Shown: positions 56,023-64,000 of the stretch, in pieces
Numbering within the stretch: position 1 is the first letter of the stretch
Layout: the number at the start of each line of letters is the position of its first letter
NCBI GenBank assembly: GCA_036258135.1
Contig: DATAEG010000003.1
Span: 1-64,000, forward strand
Source: DATAEG01 sp036258135
GTDB taxonomy: Bacteria > Actinomycetota > Actinomycetes > Mycobacteriales > Jatrophihabitantaceae
Length of the DNA stretch: 64,000 nt
Direction: 5' to 3'
Made by a program: the position numbers and the translations under genes
Notes under the pieces: model-generated
Seen by the model: the letters and a program-made list of their open reading frames with translations, nothing else
Told to the model about the DNA's origin: nothing
Databases searched by the model: none

Positions 56023-56936
56023 GTACGGATGGTCCGTCCGGTGAGATCGAGGAAGACGTCCTCGAGGCTGCGGCGTTCGATGGCCAGGTCGGCGGCCAGG
56101 ACGTCGTGGCGCGCGCACCAGGCGGTGATCTCGGCCAGCAGCTGGGGAGTCACCGCGGCGGCCACGACGTAGCGGCCCGGGGTGGGCTCGGTGACGGTCG
56201 CGTCCGGGCCGAGCGCCGCCCGTAGCGACGGCAGGTCCAGCCCGGCCGGGGCGCTGAAGCGCACTTGACCGGCCGCGGCCCGGGTGAGCTCGGCCGGTGC
56301 GCCCGTGGCCACGATCCGGCCCCGGTCGACCACGACGACCCGGTCGGCCAGCCGCTCGGCCTCGTCCAGAAGGTGGGTGGTGAGCACCACGGTGACGCCG
56401 TCGCGGCGCAGCTCGGCCAGGATGTCCCAGGTGGCGCGCCGAGCGTGCGGGTCCATGCCGGCGGTGGGTTCGTCCAGGAAGACGAGCTCGGGCCGGCCGA
56501 TCAACGCCATGGCCAGGGAGAGCCGTTGTCGCTGCCCGCCGGAGAGGCGCCGGACCTGGGTGCCGGCGGCCGCACCCAGCCCGATCCGGTCCAGCAACTG
56601 CCGAGGATCGTGCGGGTGTGCCGCGTACCGGCCGAACAGCGTGAGCAGTTCCAACGCGCGGGCCGCGGTGTAGCCGCCCACGCCGTCCTGGAGCATCACG
56701 CCGATGCGCGGGCGAAGCGCGGGCGCGATCGGATCCTGGCCGAGGACGCGGACCCGGCCCTGGTCGGCGGCGCGGAAGCCTTCGCAGATCTCGATAGTCG
56801 TGGTCTTGCCAGCCCCGTTAGGCCCGAGCACCGCAACCAGCTCGCCCGGCGACACAGCAAAGCTCAACCCGTCGACCACGGCGCGTCCGTCGTAGCGCTT
56901 GACGAGCTCTCGCACCTCGAGCGCGGGCTGCGTCAC
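56019..56936 (-). CDS. ABC transporter ATP-binding protein
   Basis: The 305-residue ATPase has Walker A LGPNGAGKTTT at 38-48, the Q-loop VMLQDGVGG, RLSGGQRQRLSLAMALI near 134 and LVFLDEPTAGMDPHARR as Walker B, plus a C-terminal accessory domain of about 85 residues. It drives the adjacent ABC-2 permease. Divergent/convergent neighbours suggest a two-gene exporter cotranscribed with ctaA. Confidence 0.93.
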   Translation of the reverse strand: MTQPALEVRELVKRYDGRAVVDGLSFAVSPGELVAVLGPNGAGKTTTIEICEGFRAADQGRVRVLGQDPIAPALRPRIGVMLQDGVGGYTAARALELLTLFGRYAAHPHDPRQLLDRIGLGAAAGTQVRRLSGGQRQRLSLAMALIGRPELVFLDEPTAGMDPHARRATWDILAELRRDGVTVVLTTHLLDEAERLADRVVVVDRGRIVATGAPAELTRAAAGQVRFSAPAGLDLPSLRAALGPDATVTEPTPGRYVVAAAVTPQLLAEITAWCARHDVLAADLAIERRSLEDVFLDLTGRTIRT

Positions 56937-56967
56937 CGCACGAGTGTATGAACCCCGGGTGTGCCGC

Positions 56968-57642
56968 TCAGCCAGCGGCGTCCTTGACCGACGACGCGTA
57001 GGTGGGCACGTACTCCTGCCCGGTCAACGCCTGCACCGCCACGCGCACCGTCTCGGTCACCTCGCGCAGCACTTTGGCGCGGCGCTCATCCTCGGGCCGG
57101 CCGCTGAAGTCCAGTGGCGTGCCGAAGTGCACCGCGGCACGGGCCAGTCGCCAGCGCTTGGTCCCCGGCGGCTGGACCCGGTCGGTGCCGACCAGCCCGA
57201 CCGGGACCACAGGCACGCCGGTGCGTAGCGCGATCCGGGCGATCCCGGTGCGGAACCGGTACAGCCGCCCGTCCGGGGAGCGTGTGCCCTCCGGGTAGAT
57301 CCCGAACGCCTTGCCCTTGTTGAGCAGGTCGACGCAGATGTCCACCGACGCGGCCGCCGCGCGCATGTCGCCGCGCTCCACCGGTACCTGCCCGATGCCA
57401 CCGAAGAACGCGGCCATGGCCTTGCCGCGCAAGCCCGGCGAGGTGAAGTACTCCGACTTGGCCAGGTAGAACACCTGCCGCCGCGCCGCCATTGGGGTGA
57501 AGATCTCGTCGGCGAACGAGATGTGGTTGGCGGCCAGGATCACGGCTCCGGTCCGCGGCACATTGCCCAAGCCGGTCACTTCGGGCCGATAGGTCAGCCG
57601 GAGCGCCGGCGCCAGGGTCAACTCCAGGGCCCGATACAGCAC
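56968..57642 (-). CDS. 1-acyl-sn-glycerol-3-phosphate acyltransferase (PlsC family)
   Basis: The 224-residue enzyme has ILAANHISFADEI with the catalytic NHxxxxD at about 36-41, GGIGQVPVERGD, and FGIYPEGTRSPDGRLYRFRTGIARIAL (the EGTRS motif). It acylates lysophosphatidic acid at the membrane. GTG start with a TAGGGT -10 seven bases ahead, so probably leaderless. Divergent from sufR across 98 bp. Confidence 0.9.
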   Translation of the reverse strand: MLYRALELTLAPALRLTYRPEVTGLGNVPRTGAVILAANHISFADEIFTPMAARRQVFYLAKSEYFTSPGLRGKAMAAFFGGIGQVPVERGDMRAAAASVDICVDLLNKGKAFGIYPEGTRSPDGRLYRFRTGIARIALRTGVPVVPVGLVGTDRVQPPGTKRWRLARAAVHFGTPLDFSGRPEDERRAKVLREVTETVRVAVQALTGQEYVPTYASSVKDAAG

Positions 57643-57649
57643 GCGCGGA

Positions 57650-57655
57650 ACCCTA
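57650..57655 (-). promoter_or_regulatory. Candidate -10 hexamer TAGGGT for a leaderless plsC-like transcript
   Basis: On the minus strand TAGGGT ends seven bases before the acyltransferase GTG. Confidence 0.4.
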
Positions 57656-57728
57656 TCCCCGCGGGGACGGGGTACGCGGCTATGCGGCGCGTCACGGACC
57701 CGCTGCGCCCGCCCGCGCGGAAATAGGT

Positions 57729-57757
57729 CATAATGGTGTTGTGAAATTCCCCAACAC
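57729..57757 (+). promoter_or_regulatory. sufR promoter -10 (CATAAT) and candidate operator
   Basis: CATAAT ends six bases before the sufR GTG, giving a leaderless transcript. An inverted repeat GTGTTG-N10-CAACAC at 57736-57757 overlaps the start codon and the first codons. It lies where an autorepressor would block initiation, so it is a candidate SufR site. It does not closely match any SufR box I can recall. Confidence 0.5.
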
Positions 57758-58445
57758 GATTCTGGCGCCGCGGCGGGGCCCGCGCGTGGCGCAGCGTCGT
57801 GGGGAGCATGTGCGTACCCGCGACGCCGTGGCCCGGCTGATCCTCGAGTCTGGGCCACGGACCGCCGCGGAGCTCGCCGCGCGTCTGAACATCTCCCCGG
57901 CGGCGGTGCGCCGCCACCTGGACGCGTTGGTGGCGGAGGGCCTGCTCGAAGAGCGGGAAGCCCGGGTCAGCGGCCACCGGGGCCGCGGCCGGCCCCCTCG
58001 GGCCTACGCCCTGACCGACACTGGCCGAGCCGCGTTCCCGCACGGGTACGACGACCTGGCCACCATGGCGGTCCGGTTCCTGCGCGACTCGGCGGGCGAG
58101 GACGAGGTCGCCCGGTTCGCCGAGCACCGGGCCGAGAGCCTGGCCCGGCTGGTCTCTGACCCGTCGCAGAAGCCGCGTCGGGTCGGCGAGCTGGCCGAGG
58201 CGTTGACCGCCGTCGGCTACGCCTCGACCACCGAGCGGGCCGGGGCCGGCCTCCAGCTGTGCCAGCATCACTGCCCGGTCGCCCACGTGGCCGCGGAGTT
58301 CCCGCAACTGTGCGAGGCGGAGACCCGCGCGTTCGAGCGCGTTCTCGGCACGTACGTCCAGCGATTGGCCACCATCGCCCGCGGCGACGGTGTCTGCACC
58401 ACCTACATTCCTGACCCACCCGAGTTCCACGGAGCGAATAAATGA
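57741..58445 (+). CDS. sufR: Iron-sulfur cluster biosynthesis regulator SufR
   Basis: The 234-residue regulator has an ArsR/DeoR-like winged helix (SGPRTAAELAARLNISPAAVRRHLDALVAEGLL, 37-69), and a C-terminal Cys region LCQHHCPVAHVAAEFPQLCEAE with Cys174, Cys178 and Cys191 that would hold an Fe-S cluster. SufR represses the suf operon when clusters are sufficient. First gene of sufR-B-D-C-S-U-T; its stop overlaps the sufB start. Confidence 0.92.
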   Translation: MKFPNTILAPRRGPRVAQRRGEHVRTRDAVARLILESGPRTAAELAARLNISPAAVRRHLDALVAEGLLEEREARVSGHRGRGRPPRAYALTDTGRAAFPHGYDDLATMAVRFLRDSAGEDEVARFAEHRAESLARLVSDPSQKPRRVGELAEALTAVGYASTTERAGAGLQLCQHHCPVAHVAAEFPQLCEAETRAFERVLGTYVQRLATIARGDGVCTTYIPDPPEFHGANK

Positions 58446-59872
58446 CGACCGCCACCGATCGTCCGCTTACCCAGGACGAGAAGATCGACTCGATCGGCCG
58501 ATACGCCTTCGGCTGGGCCGACTCCGACGTCGCCGGCACCTCCGCCCGTCGCGGGCTGTCTCCCGAGGTGGTGGCCGACATCTCGGCCAAGAAGAACGAG
58601 CCCGAGTGGATGCTCCAGCGTCGCCTGAAGGCGTTGGAGATCTTCCGCAGCAAGCCGCTGCCAACGTGGGGCTCGGACCTGTCCGGGATCGACTTCGAGA
58701 CCATCAAGTACTTCGTCCGGTCGACGGAGAAGCAAGCGACCAGCTGGGACGAGCTGCCCGCCGATATCAAGAACACATATGACAAATTGGGCATCCCGGA
58801 GGCTGAGAAACAACGGCTCATTGCCGGTGTAGCGGCCCAATATGAGTCAGAGGTTGTTTACCATAAAATTCGGGAAGATTTGGAAGAGCAGGGCGTGATC
58901 TTCTTGGACACCGACACGGGGCTGAAGGAGCACGAAGACCTGTACAAGGAGTACTTCGGCTCGGTCATCCCGTCCGGCGACAACAAGTTCTCCGCGCTGA
59001 ACACGGCGGTCTGGTCCGGCGGGTCGTTCATCTATGTGCCGAAGGGCGTGCACGTGGAGATCCCGCTGCAGGCCTACTTCCGGATCAACACCGAGAACAT
59101 GGGCCAGTTCGAACGGACGTTGATCATCGTCGACGAAGGCGCCTATGTGCACTACGTCGAGGGCTGCACGGCGCCGATCTACAAGTCGGACTCGCTGCAC
59201 TCCGCGGTCGTCGAGATCATTGTCAAGCCGAACGCGCGGTGCCGGTACACGACCATCCAGAACTGGTCGAACAACGTCTACAACCTGGTCACCAAGCGGG
59301 CCAAGGCCGAGACGGGCGCGACCATGGAGTGGATCGACGGCAACATCGGCTCGAAGGTGACTATGAAGTACCCATCGGTATGGCTGATGGGCGAGCACGC
59401 CAAGGGTGAGGTGCTCTCCATCGCCTTCGCCGGGGAGGGCCAGCATCAGGACGCCGGCGCCAAGATGCTGCACCTGGCGCCGCACACCTCGTCCACGATC
59501 ATCTCGAAGTCGGTGGCGCGCGGCGGCGGCCGAACGTCCTACCGCGGCCTGGTCCGGGTCAACCCAGGCTCGCACCACTCACGCTCCACGGTGAAGTGCG
59601 ATGCTCTACTCGTCGACACCATCAGTCGGTCCGACACCTACCCCTACGTGGACGTCCGTGAGGACGACGTCGCCATGGGGCACGAGGCCACGGTCTCCAA
59701 GGTCAGCGAGGACCAGCTCTTCTACCTGATGAGCCGCGGTCTAACCGAGGACGAGGCCATGGCCATGATCGTGCGCGGGTTCGTCGAGCCCATCGCGCGG
59801 GAGCTGCCCATGGAGTACGCGCTGGAACTGAACCGGTTGATCGAGCTCCAGATGGAAGGGGCGGTTGGTTAG
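58442..59872 (+). CDS. sufB: Fe-S cluster assembly scaffold SufB
   Basis: The 476-residue scaffold has EGVIFLDTDTGLKEHEDLYKEYFG, VWSGGSFIYVPKGVHVEIPLQAYFRINTENMGQFERTLIIVDEGAYVHYVEGC with a candidate Cys, and the core beta-helix ending in RGLTEDEAMAMIVRGFVEPIARELPMEYALELNRLIELQMEGAVG. It receives sulfur and builds the cluster with SufC and SufD. No intein is present, unlike in several mycobacteria. Stop overlaps the sufD GTG by one base. Confidence 0.96.
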   Translation: MTTATDRPLTQDEKIDSIGRYAFGWADSDVAGTSARRGLSPEVVADISAKKNEPEWMLQRRLKALEIFRSKPLPTWGSDLSGIDFETIKYFVRSTEKQATSWDELPADIKNTYDKLGIPEAEKQRLIAGVAAQYESEVVYHKIREDLEEQGVIFLDTDTGLKEHEDLYKEYFGSVIPSGDNKFSALNTAVWSGGSFIYVPKGVHVEIPLQAYFRINTENMGQFERTLIIVDEGAYVHYVEGCTAPIYKSDSLHSAVVEIIVKPNARCRYTTIQNWSNNVYNLVTKRAKAETGATMEWIDGNIGSKVTMKYPSVWLMGEHAKGEVLSIAFAGEGQHQDAGAKMLHLAPHTSSTIISKSVARGGGRTSYRGLVRVNPGSHHSRSTVKCDALLVDTISRSDTYPYVDVREDDVAMGHEATVSKVSEDQLFYLMSRGLTEDEAMAMIVRGFVEPIARELPMEYALELNRLIELQMEGAVG

Positions 59873-61038
59873 TGACTGCCACTTCCAACGTCGCCGAAGC
59901 GCTCGCCGAGGGGGGCGGCGTCGAGTCGCACCTGCATCCGCCCGGCTCGTGGGCGGTCGAGGACCACCCGGTGCCGAGCGGCCGCGAGGAGGTGTGGCGG
60001 TTCACGCCGCTGCGCCGGCTCCGCGGGCTGCACGCCGACGCGCCGTTCCTGCCAGGCGTGACCAAACACGAGTGGACCCACGACGAGTATGTCCGAGCCA
60101 CCGTGGACGGCGAGGCCACCCAATGGCGCGGCATCTCCGGCTACGTGCCGACCGAGCGGGTGACCGCGCGCGTCTTCGCCGAGGCGCCGGCGAGCCTGGC
60201 CGTCGACGTCCCGGCCGAGGCGATCATCGACAAGCCGATCGTCGTCACCGTCACCGGGACCGACGCGGAGGTCACCGAGGCCGGTCACCTCGCCATCCGG
60301 TTCGGCGCCCACTCCCGCGCCAGCGTCGTGCTGCAACACAACGGTTCGGCCTCGATCGCCCAGGTCGTCGAGATCCTCGTCCAGGACGGCGCCGAGGCCA
60401 CCGTCACCACCGTGCACGACTGGGCCGACGACACCGTGCATCTGGTGCACCACGCCGCCCGAGTCGGCCGCGACGCGCGCCTCAAGCACGTTTCCGTGAG
60501 CTTCGGCGGCGACGTGGTGCGCTTCAGCGCCTCGGTGGACTACGCAGGCCCGGGCGGCCAGGTGGAGATGCTCGGCGTCTATTTCGCCGACGCCGGCCAG
60601 CATCTGGAGCACCGCCTCTTCGTCGATCACAACGCCCCGCACACCACCAGCAACGTCAGCTACAAGGGCGCGATGCAAGGCTCCGGCGCGCACGGCGTGT
60701 GGGTCGGCGACGTCCTCATCCGCAAGGTGGCCGAGGGCATCTCGACGTTCGAGTCGAACCGCAACTTGCTCCTCACCGACGGGGCCCGCGCTGATTCGGT
60801 GCCGAACCTGGAGATCGAGACCGGCGAGATCGTCGGCGCCGGTCACGCCAGCGCCACCGGGCGCTTCGATGACGAGCAGATGTTCTACCTCCAGTCACGC
60901 GGCATCGCCGAGGACGAGGCCCGCCGGCTCGTGGTGCGTGGCTTCTTCGCCGACGTCATCAAACGCATCGGCATCCCCGACATCGAGTCCCGGCTGCTCG
61001 AGGCCATCGAGGCCGAGCTCGCCGCCACTGCCAGTTGA
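59872..61038 (+). CDS. sufD: Fe-S cluster assembly protein SufD
   Basis: The 388-residue SufB paralogue has VEDHPVPSGREEVWRFTPLRRLRGL near the start and the beta-helix core with SYKGAMQGSGAHGVWVGDVLIRKVAEGISTFESNRNLLLTDGARADSVPNLEIE. It forms the SufBC2D complex. Short sequence between its stop and sufC includes an AGGAGA ribosome binding site. Confidence 0.95.
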   Translation: MTATSNVAEALAEGGGVESHLHPPGSWAVEDHPVPSGREEVWRFTPLRRLRGLHADAPFLPGVTKHEWTHDEYVRATVDGEATQWRGISGYVPTERVTARVFAEAPASLAVDVPAEAIIDKPIVVTVTGTDAEVTEAGHLAIRFGAHSRASVVLQHNGSASIAQVVEILVQDGAEATVTTVHDWADDTVHLVHHAARVGRDARLKHVSVSFGGDVVRFSASVDYAGPGGQVEMLGVYFADAGQHLEHRLFVDHNAPHTTSNVSYKGAMQGSGAHGVWVGDVLIRKVAEGISTFESNRNLLLTDGARADSVPNLEIETGEIVGAGHASATGRFDDEQMFYLQSRGIAEDEARRLVVRGFFADVIKRIGIPDIESRLLEAIEAELAATAS

Positions 61039-61073
61039 CCCAGCCTCAATCAGATCAGGAGAAGACCGAAACC

Positions 61074-61838
61074 GTGGCCACACTCGAGATCCACGACCTG
61101 CACGTCAGCGTGACCGGCGAGGACGGTCCGAAGGAGATCCTGTCCGGTGTCGACCTCGCGGTGTCGTCGGGGGAGACGCACGCGCTGATGGGCCCGAACG
61201 GCTCCGGGAAGTCGACGCTGGCCTACTCGATCGCCGGCCACCCGAAGTACCACGTGACGTCCGGCCGGGTCCTGCTCGACGGCGAGGACGTGCTGTCGAT
61301 GAAGGTCGACGAGCGGGCCCGGGCGGGCCTGTTCCTGGCCATGCAGTACCCCGTCGAGGTCGCGGGCGTCTCGGTCTCGAACTTCCTGCGCACCGCCGCC
61401 ACCGCGGTCCGTGGCGAGGCGCCCAAATTGCGTACCTGGGTCAAGGAAGTCAATGAGTCCATGGCGGCTCTCGAGATCGACCGGACTTTCGCCGAACGCA
61501 ACCTCAACGAGGGCTTCTCGGGTGGGGAGAAGAAGCGTCACGAGATCCTCCAGCTCACGCTCCTCCAGCCGAAGATCGCCATCCTGGACGAGACTGACTC
61601 CGGTCTGGACATCGACGCGCTGCGCGTGGTCAGCGACGGCGTGAACAAAGTGCGGGCCACCGGCGTCGGCACCCTGCTCATCACGCACTACACCCGCATC
61701 CTGCGCTACATCAAACCTGACTTCGTACATGTCTTCTTCGACGGGCGCGTCGTCGAGTCCGGTGGTCCCGAACTGGCCGAGCGTCTGGAGAACGAGGGCT
61801 ACGCCCGCTTTGGAGTCAACGAGACGGCGAAGGCCTAA
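61074..61838 (+). CDS. sufC: Fe-S cluster assembly ATPase SufC
   Basis: The 254-residue ABC ATPase has Walker A MGPNGSGKSTL, GFSGGEKKRHEILQL and AILDETDSGLDIDALRVVSDGV, as in SufC. The GTG giving MATLEIHDLHVSV is chosen because the family starts there and AGGAGA lies upstream. A TTG overlapping the sufD stop would add 13 residues and is less likely. A repeat follows directly after the stop. Confidence 0.94.
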   Translation: MATLEIHDLHVSVTGEDGPKEILSGVDLAVSSGETHALMGPNGSGKSTLAYSIAGHPKYHVTSGRVLLDGEDVLSMKVDERARAGLFLAMQYPVEVAGVSVSNFLRTAATAVRGEAPKLRTWVKEVNESMAALEIDRTFAERNLNEGFSGGEKKRHEILQLTLLQPKIAILDETDSGLDIDALRVVSDGVNKVRATGVGTLLITHYTRILRYIKPDFVHVFFDGRVVESGGPELAERLENEGYARFGVNETAKA

Positions 61839-61888
61839 TCCCCACGAAACCGTGGCGCAAAGAACGCTCCACGCTTCCGCGGGGGCCC
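61839..61888 (+). repeat. Post-stop interspersed repeat, copy 3 (after sufC)
   Basis: Begins right after the sufC TAA with CCCCACGAAACCGTGG (a 5-bp hairpin with AAAC loop), then CAAAGAACGCTCCACGCTTCCGCGG. It keeps the spacing of the other copies with several changes. Being in the middle of the suf operon, it must normally be read through. Confidence 0.65.
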
Positions 61889-61913
61889 CGAAGAGCATGA
61901 GGAGCATGTCGAT

Positions 61914-63167
61914 ATGAGTCTCGATGTTGAGCTCATTAGGAAGGACTTCCCGATCCTCGATCGGGAGGTGCGTGGTGGGCCGCTGGTCTACCTGGACAGC
62001 GCCAACACCTCGCAGAAGCCACGGGTCGTCCTCGACGCCCTGACCGACTACTACGAGCGGCACAACGCCAACGTGGCCCGAGCCGTGCACGCACTCGGCT
62101 CGGAGGCCACTACGATGTTCGAGGACGCCCGCGACAAGGTCGCCGCCTTCGTCAACGCCGCCGAACGCGAGGAGATCGTCTTCACCAAGAACTCCTCCGA
62201 GGCGCTCAACCTGGTCGCCTACTGCATGTCCAACGCGGCCACGACACCAGGCGCGGATCGGTTCCGGATCGGCCCAGGCGACGACATCGTCGTGACCGAG
62301 ATGGAGCACCACAGCAACCTCGTCCCGTGGCAGCTGCTGGCCCAGCGCACCGGCGCCACGTTCAAATGGATCGGCATCGACGATGAGGGCCGTCTCATCG
62401 ACGAGCAGATCGACTCGGTCATTACGCCGCGCACGAAGGTGGTTGCGTTCGTACACCAATCGAACGCGTTGGGCACCGTCAACTCAGTGCCACGCATCGT
62501 GGCCCGGGCCCGTGACGTCGGCGCGCTGACCGTGGTGGACGCCTCGCAGTCGGTGCCGCACCGCGCCGTGGACGTGCAAGAGCTCGGCGCCGACTTCCTC
62601 GCCTTCACCGGCCACAAGCTGTACGGGCCGACCGGCGTGGGCGTGCTGTGGGGTCGATACGACCTGCTCGCCGCCATGCCGCCGTTCCTCGGCGGCGGCG
62701 AGATGATCGAGACAGTCGACATGTCCGGCACCACGTTCGCCGCACCGCCGCACCGCTTCGAGGCCGGCACCCCGATGATTGCCCAGGCGATCGGGCTGGG
62801 CGTGGCCATCGATTACGTGCACGCGATCGGCATGGACGCCATCGAGGCGCACGAGCACGCCTTGACCGTGCAGGCTCTGGAGGGTCTACAGCGCCTCGAC
62901 GGCGTGCGCATCGTCGGCCCGGCGGACGGGCGGGACCGCGGCGCCACGATCTCGTTCACGGTCGAGGGCGTCCACCCGCACGACGTCGCCCAGTTGCTGG
63001 ACGAACGCGGCATCGCCGTACGGGCCGGCCACCATTGCGCCCGGCCGGTCTGCGTGCGGTACGGAATACCGGCGACCACCCGGGCGTCATTCGGTGTGTA
63101 CACCTCTCCGGCGGAGGTAGATGCGTTGATCGACGGAGTCGTCGCGGTGCAGAGGACGTTTACATGA
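61914..63167 (+). CDS. sufS: Cysteine desulfurase SufS
   Basis: The 417-residue PLP enzyme takes sulfur from cysteine for cluster assembly. LVYLDSANTSQKP, FTKNSSEALNLVAY, TVVDASQSVPHRAVDVQELGADFLAFTGHKLYGPTGVG with PLP Lys235, and IAVRAGHHCARPVCVRYG with the sulfur-accepting Cys375 are all present. GAGGAG lies before the ATG. It couples to SufU, whose ATG overlaps its stop. Confidence 0.96.
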   Translation: MSLDVELIRKDFPILDREVRGGPLVYLDSANTSQKPRVVLDALTDYYERHNANVARAVHALGSEATTMFEDARDKVAAFVNAAEREEIVFTKNSSEALNLVAYCMSNAATTPGADRFRIGPGDDIVVTEMEHHSNLVPWQLLAQRTGATFKWIGIDDEGRLIDEQIDSVITPRTKVVAFVHQSNALGTVNSVPRIVARARDVGALTVVDASQSVPHRAVDVQELGADFLAFTGHKLYGPTGVGVLWGRYDLLAAMPPFLGGGEMIETVDMSGTTFAAPPHRFEAGTPMIAQAIGLGVAIDYVHAIGMDAIEAHEHALTVQALEGLQRLDGVRIVGPADGRDRGATISFTVEGVHPHDVAQLLDERGIAVRAGHHCARPVCVRYGIPATTRASFGVYTSPAEVDALIDGVVAVQRTFT

Positions 63168-63628
63168 CCAGCAACGAGAGCTTGTACCAGGACATCATCC
63201 TTGACCACTTCAAGCGCCCGCAGCACCGTGGGCTGGCCGAGCCGTTCGACGCCGAGGTGCACCACGTCAACCCGACCTGTGGGGACGAGGTGACCCTGCG
63301 CCTCCGACTGGCCGACGGCACCGTCGAGGATGTCAGCTGGGAAGGCGTCGGATGTTCGATCAGCCAGGCGTCCACGTCAGTCATGTCCGGGCTCGTGATC
63401 GGCAGGCCGGTCTCGGAGGCGCTTGAACTGGAGCGGTCGTTCCTGTCGCTGATGCAGTCGCGCGGTGAGCCCACATTGAGCGATGACGAGGCGGAAGCGC
63501 TGGAGGACGCGGTGGCGTTCGAGGGCGTGTCGAGGTACCCGGCGCGGGTGAAGTGCGCGCTGCTGGGCTGGATGGCGATGAAGAGCGCGGTCGCGGAAGC
63601 CACCGCGGCGGTTGGGAGTGGGTCATGA
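63164..63628 (+). CDS. sufU: SufU-type sulfur transfer protein
   Basis: The 154-residue IscU-like protein has MTSNESLYQDIILDHFKRPQHRGL, Cys39 and Asp41 in NPTCGDEVT, Cys64 in GVGCSISQAS and Cys131 in RVKCALLGW, the zinc-site residues of SufU. It carries sulfur from SufS to SufBCD. ATGA overlaps on both sides. Confidence 0.95.
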   Translation: MTSNESLYQDIILDHFKRPQHRGLAEPFDAEVHHVNPTCGDEVTLRLRLADGTVEDVSWEGVGCSISQASTSVMSGLVIGRPVSEALELERSFLSLMQSRGEPTLSDDEAEALEDAVAFEGVSRYPARVKCALLGWMAMKSAVAEATAAVGSGS

Positions 63629-63966
63629 GCGAGGTCGTGATCGAGAAGCCCTCGGTGGACGACATCGAGGAGGCCATGCGCGACGTGGTCGATCCCGAGC
63701 TGGGCATCAACGTCGTCGACCTCGGCTTGGTCTACGAGGTGCACATCGATGACGACGCCAGCGTCACGCTCGACATGACGCTGACCTCGGCGGCGTGTCC
63801 GCTCACCGACGTCATCGAGGATCAAGCGGCTGCCGCGCTGACCGGCGGCCCCAAGCCGATCGTGAAGTCGCTGGCCATCAACTGGGTGTGGATGCCACCT
63901 TGGGGCCCGGACAAGATCACCGACGAAGGCCGTGAGCAGCTCCGCGCCCTAGGTTTCAACGTCTAG
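63625..63966 (+). CDS. sufT: Metal-sulfur cluster assembly factor SufT (DUF59/MIP18)
   Basis: The 113-residue protein has EEAMRDVVDPELGINVVDLGLVYEVHIDDD and TLTSAACPLTDVIEDQAAAAL with the conserved Cys, then VWMPPWGPDKITDEGREQLRALGFNV. SufT family members help cluster transfer or maturation. Last gene of the operon within the window; overlapped by sufU. Confidence 0.94.
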   Translation: MSEVVIEKPSVDDIEEAMRDVVDPELGINVVDLGLVYEVHIDDDASVTLDMTLTSAACPLTDVIEDQAAAALTGGPKPIVKSLAINWVWMPPWGPDKITDEGREQLRALGFNV

Positions 63967-63967
63967 T

Positions 63968-64000
63968 TACCCCACGAAGTTCTCGCAGAGAACGCGACAA
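63968..64000 (+). repeat. Post-stop interspersed repeat, copy 4 (after sufT, cut by window end)
   Basis: Just after the sufT TAG comes ACCCCACGAA, as in the other copies, but the next part is GTTCTC-GCA-GAGAAC, a perfect 6-bp hairpin. It is related yet diverged. It could end the suf transcript, but what follows lies outside. Confidence 0.45.

Noticed and set aside
58442..59872. Intein in SufB
   Set aside because: SufB has its normal 476 residues and continuous core motifs; no splicing-domain sequence is inserted.
61035..61073. TTG start for sufC overlapping the sufD stop
   Set aside because: AGGAGA before the later GTG and the family start MATLEI favour the shorter form.

Overview
The window reads as a stretch of chromosome from a high-GC Gram-positive actinomycete. 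The evidence is the presence of WhiA, RbpA, OpcA next to zwf, the SufR-SufBDCSUT operon, the order uvrC-rapZ-yvcK-whiA-gap-pgk-tpi-secG-rbpA, many GTG starts, very dense ATGA/GTGA gene overlaps, and several genes whose -10 hexamer sits 6-7 nt before the start codon (leaderless style). I cannot name the genus from sequence alone. No rRNA, tRNA, CRISPR array, insertion sequence or prophage was seen.

Layout. 0-8.6 kb: a decayed HNH endonuclease gene, a RibD-like reductase, and glycogen-to-trehalose genes (treZ; treX-treY) with a polyphosphate kinase 2 gene between them. 8.6-11.7 kb: a TPP riboswitch followed by a thiamine/HMP ECF transporter (ykoE-ykoD-ykoC). 11.7-31.7 kb: the nucleotide excision repair genes uvrB, uvrA and uvrC, with ung, psuG/psuK, VOC proteins, an aldo/keto reductase, an MBL hydrolase, a kinase-fold DUF4032 protein, a 2H phosphoesterase, a TetR-controlled membrane protein and a substrate-binding/VWA protein. 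31.7-40.4 kb: rapZ-yvcK-whiA, a YihY-type membrane protein, a MazEF-like toxin-antitoxin pair, then gap-pgk-tpi-secG-rbpA. 40.6-49.2 kb (minus): a pentose phosphate operon tkt-tal-pgi-zwf-opcA-pgl. 49.3-57.6 kb: heme O synthase ctaB, a proline-rich membrane protein, an ATP-grasp protein with a DUF445 protein, heme A synthase ctaA with a two-gene ABC exporter, and an acyltransferase. 57.7-64 kb: the sufR-B-D-C-S-U-T iron-sulfur assembly operon.

Most genes are ordinary housekeeping genes. The least ordinary structure lies between them. (1) A short repeat built around GATGAGCGCT occurs twice between pgk and tpi and once between tkt and tal. In both places it lies in untracked small ORFs that link the flanking genes by ATGA or GTGA overlaps, so translation could run through the spacer. 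(2) A different ~50-bp repeat (CCCACGAAACC...AGAACGCTCC) starts within a few bases of the stop codon of uvrB, the DUF4032 gene, sufC and, in a diverged form, sufT, always in the same orientation relative to that gene. (3) uvrA has a close match to the PafBC-type (RecA-NDp) DNA-damage promoter, with weaker versions before uvrC and uvrB. (4) Two palindromic operators flank the promoter of the TetR/membrane-protein pair.

Starts were chosen by family alignment from memory, ribosome binding sites, overlaps with the upstream stop, or a -10 hexamer placed for leaderless initiation. All functional calls come from motif recognition without database searches.
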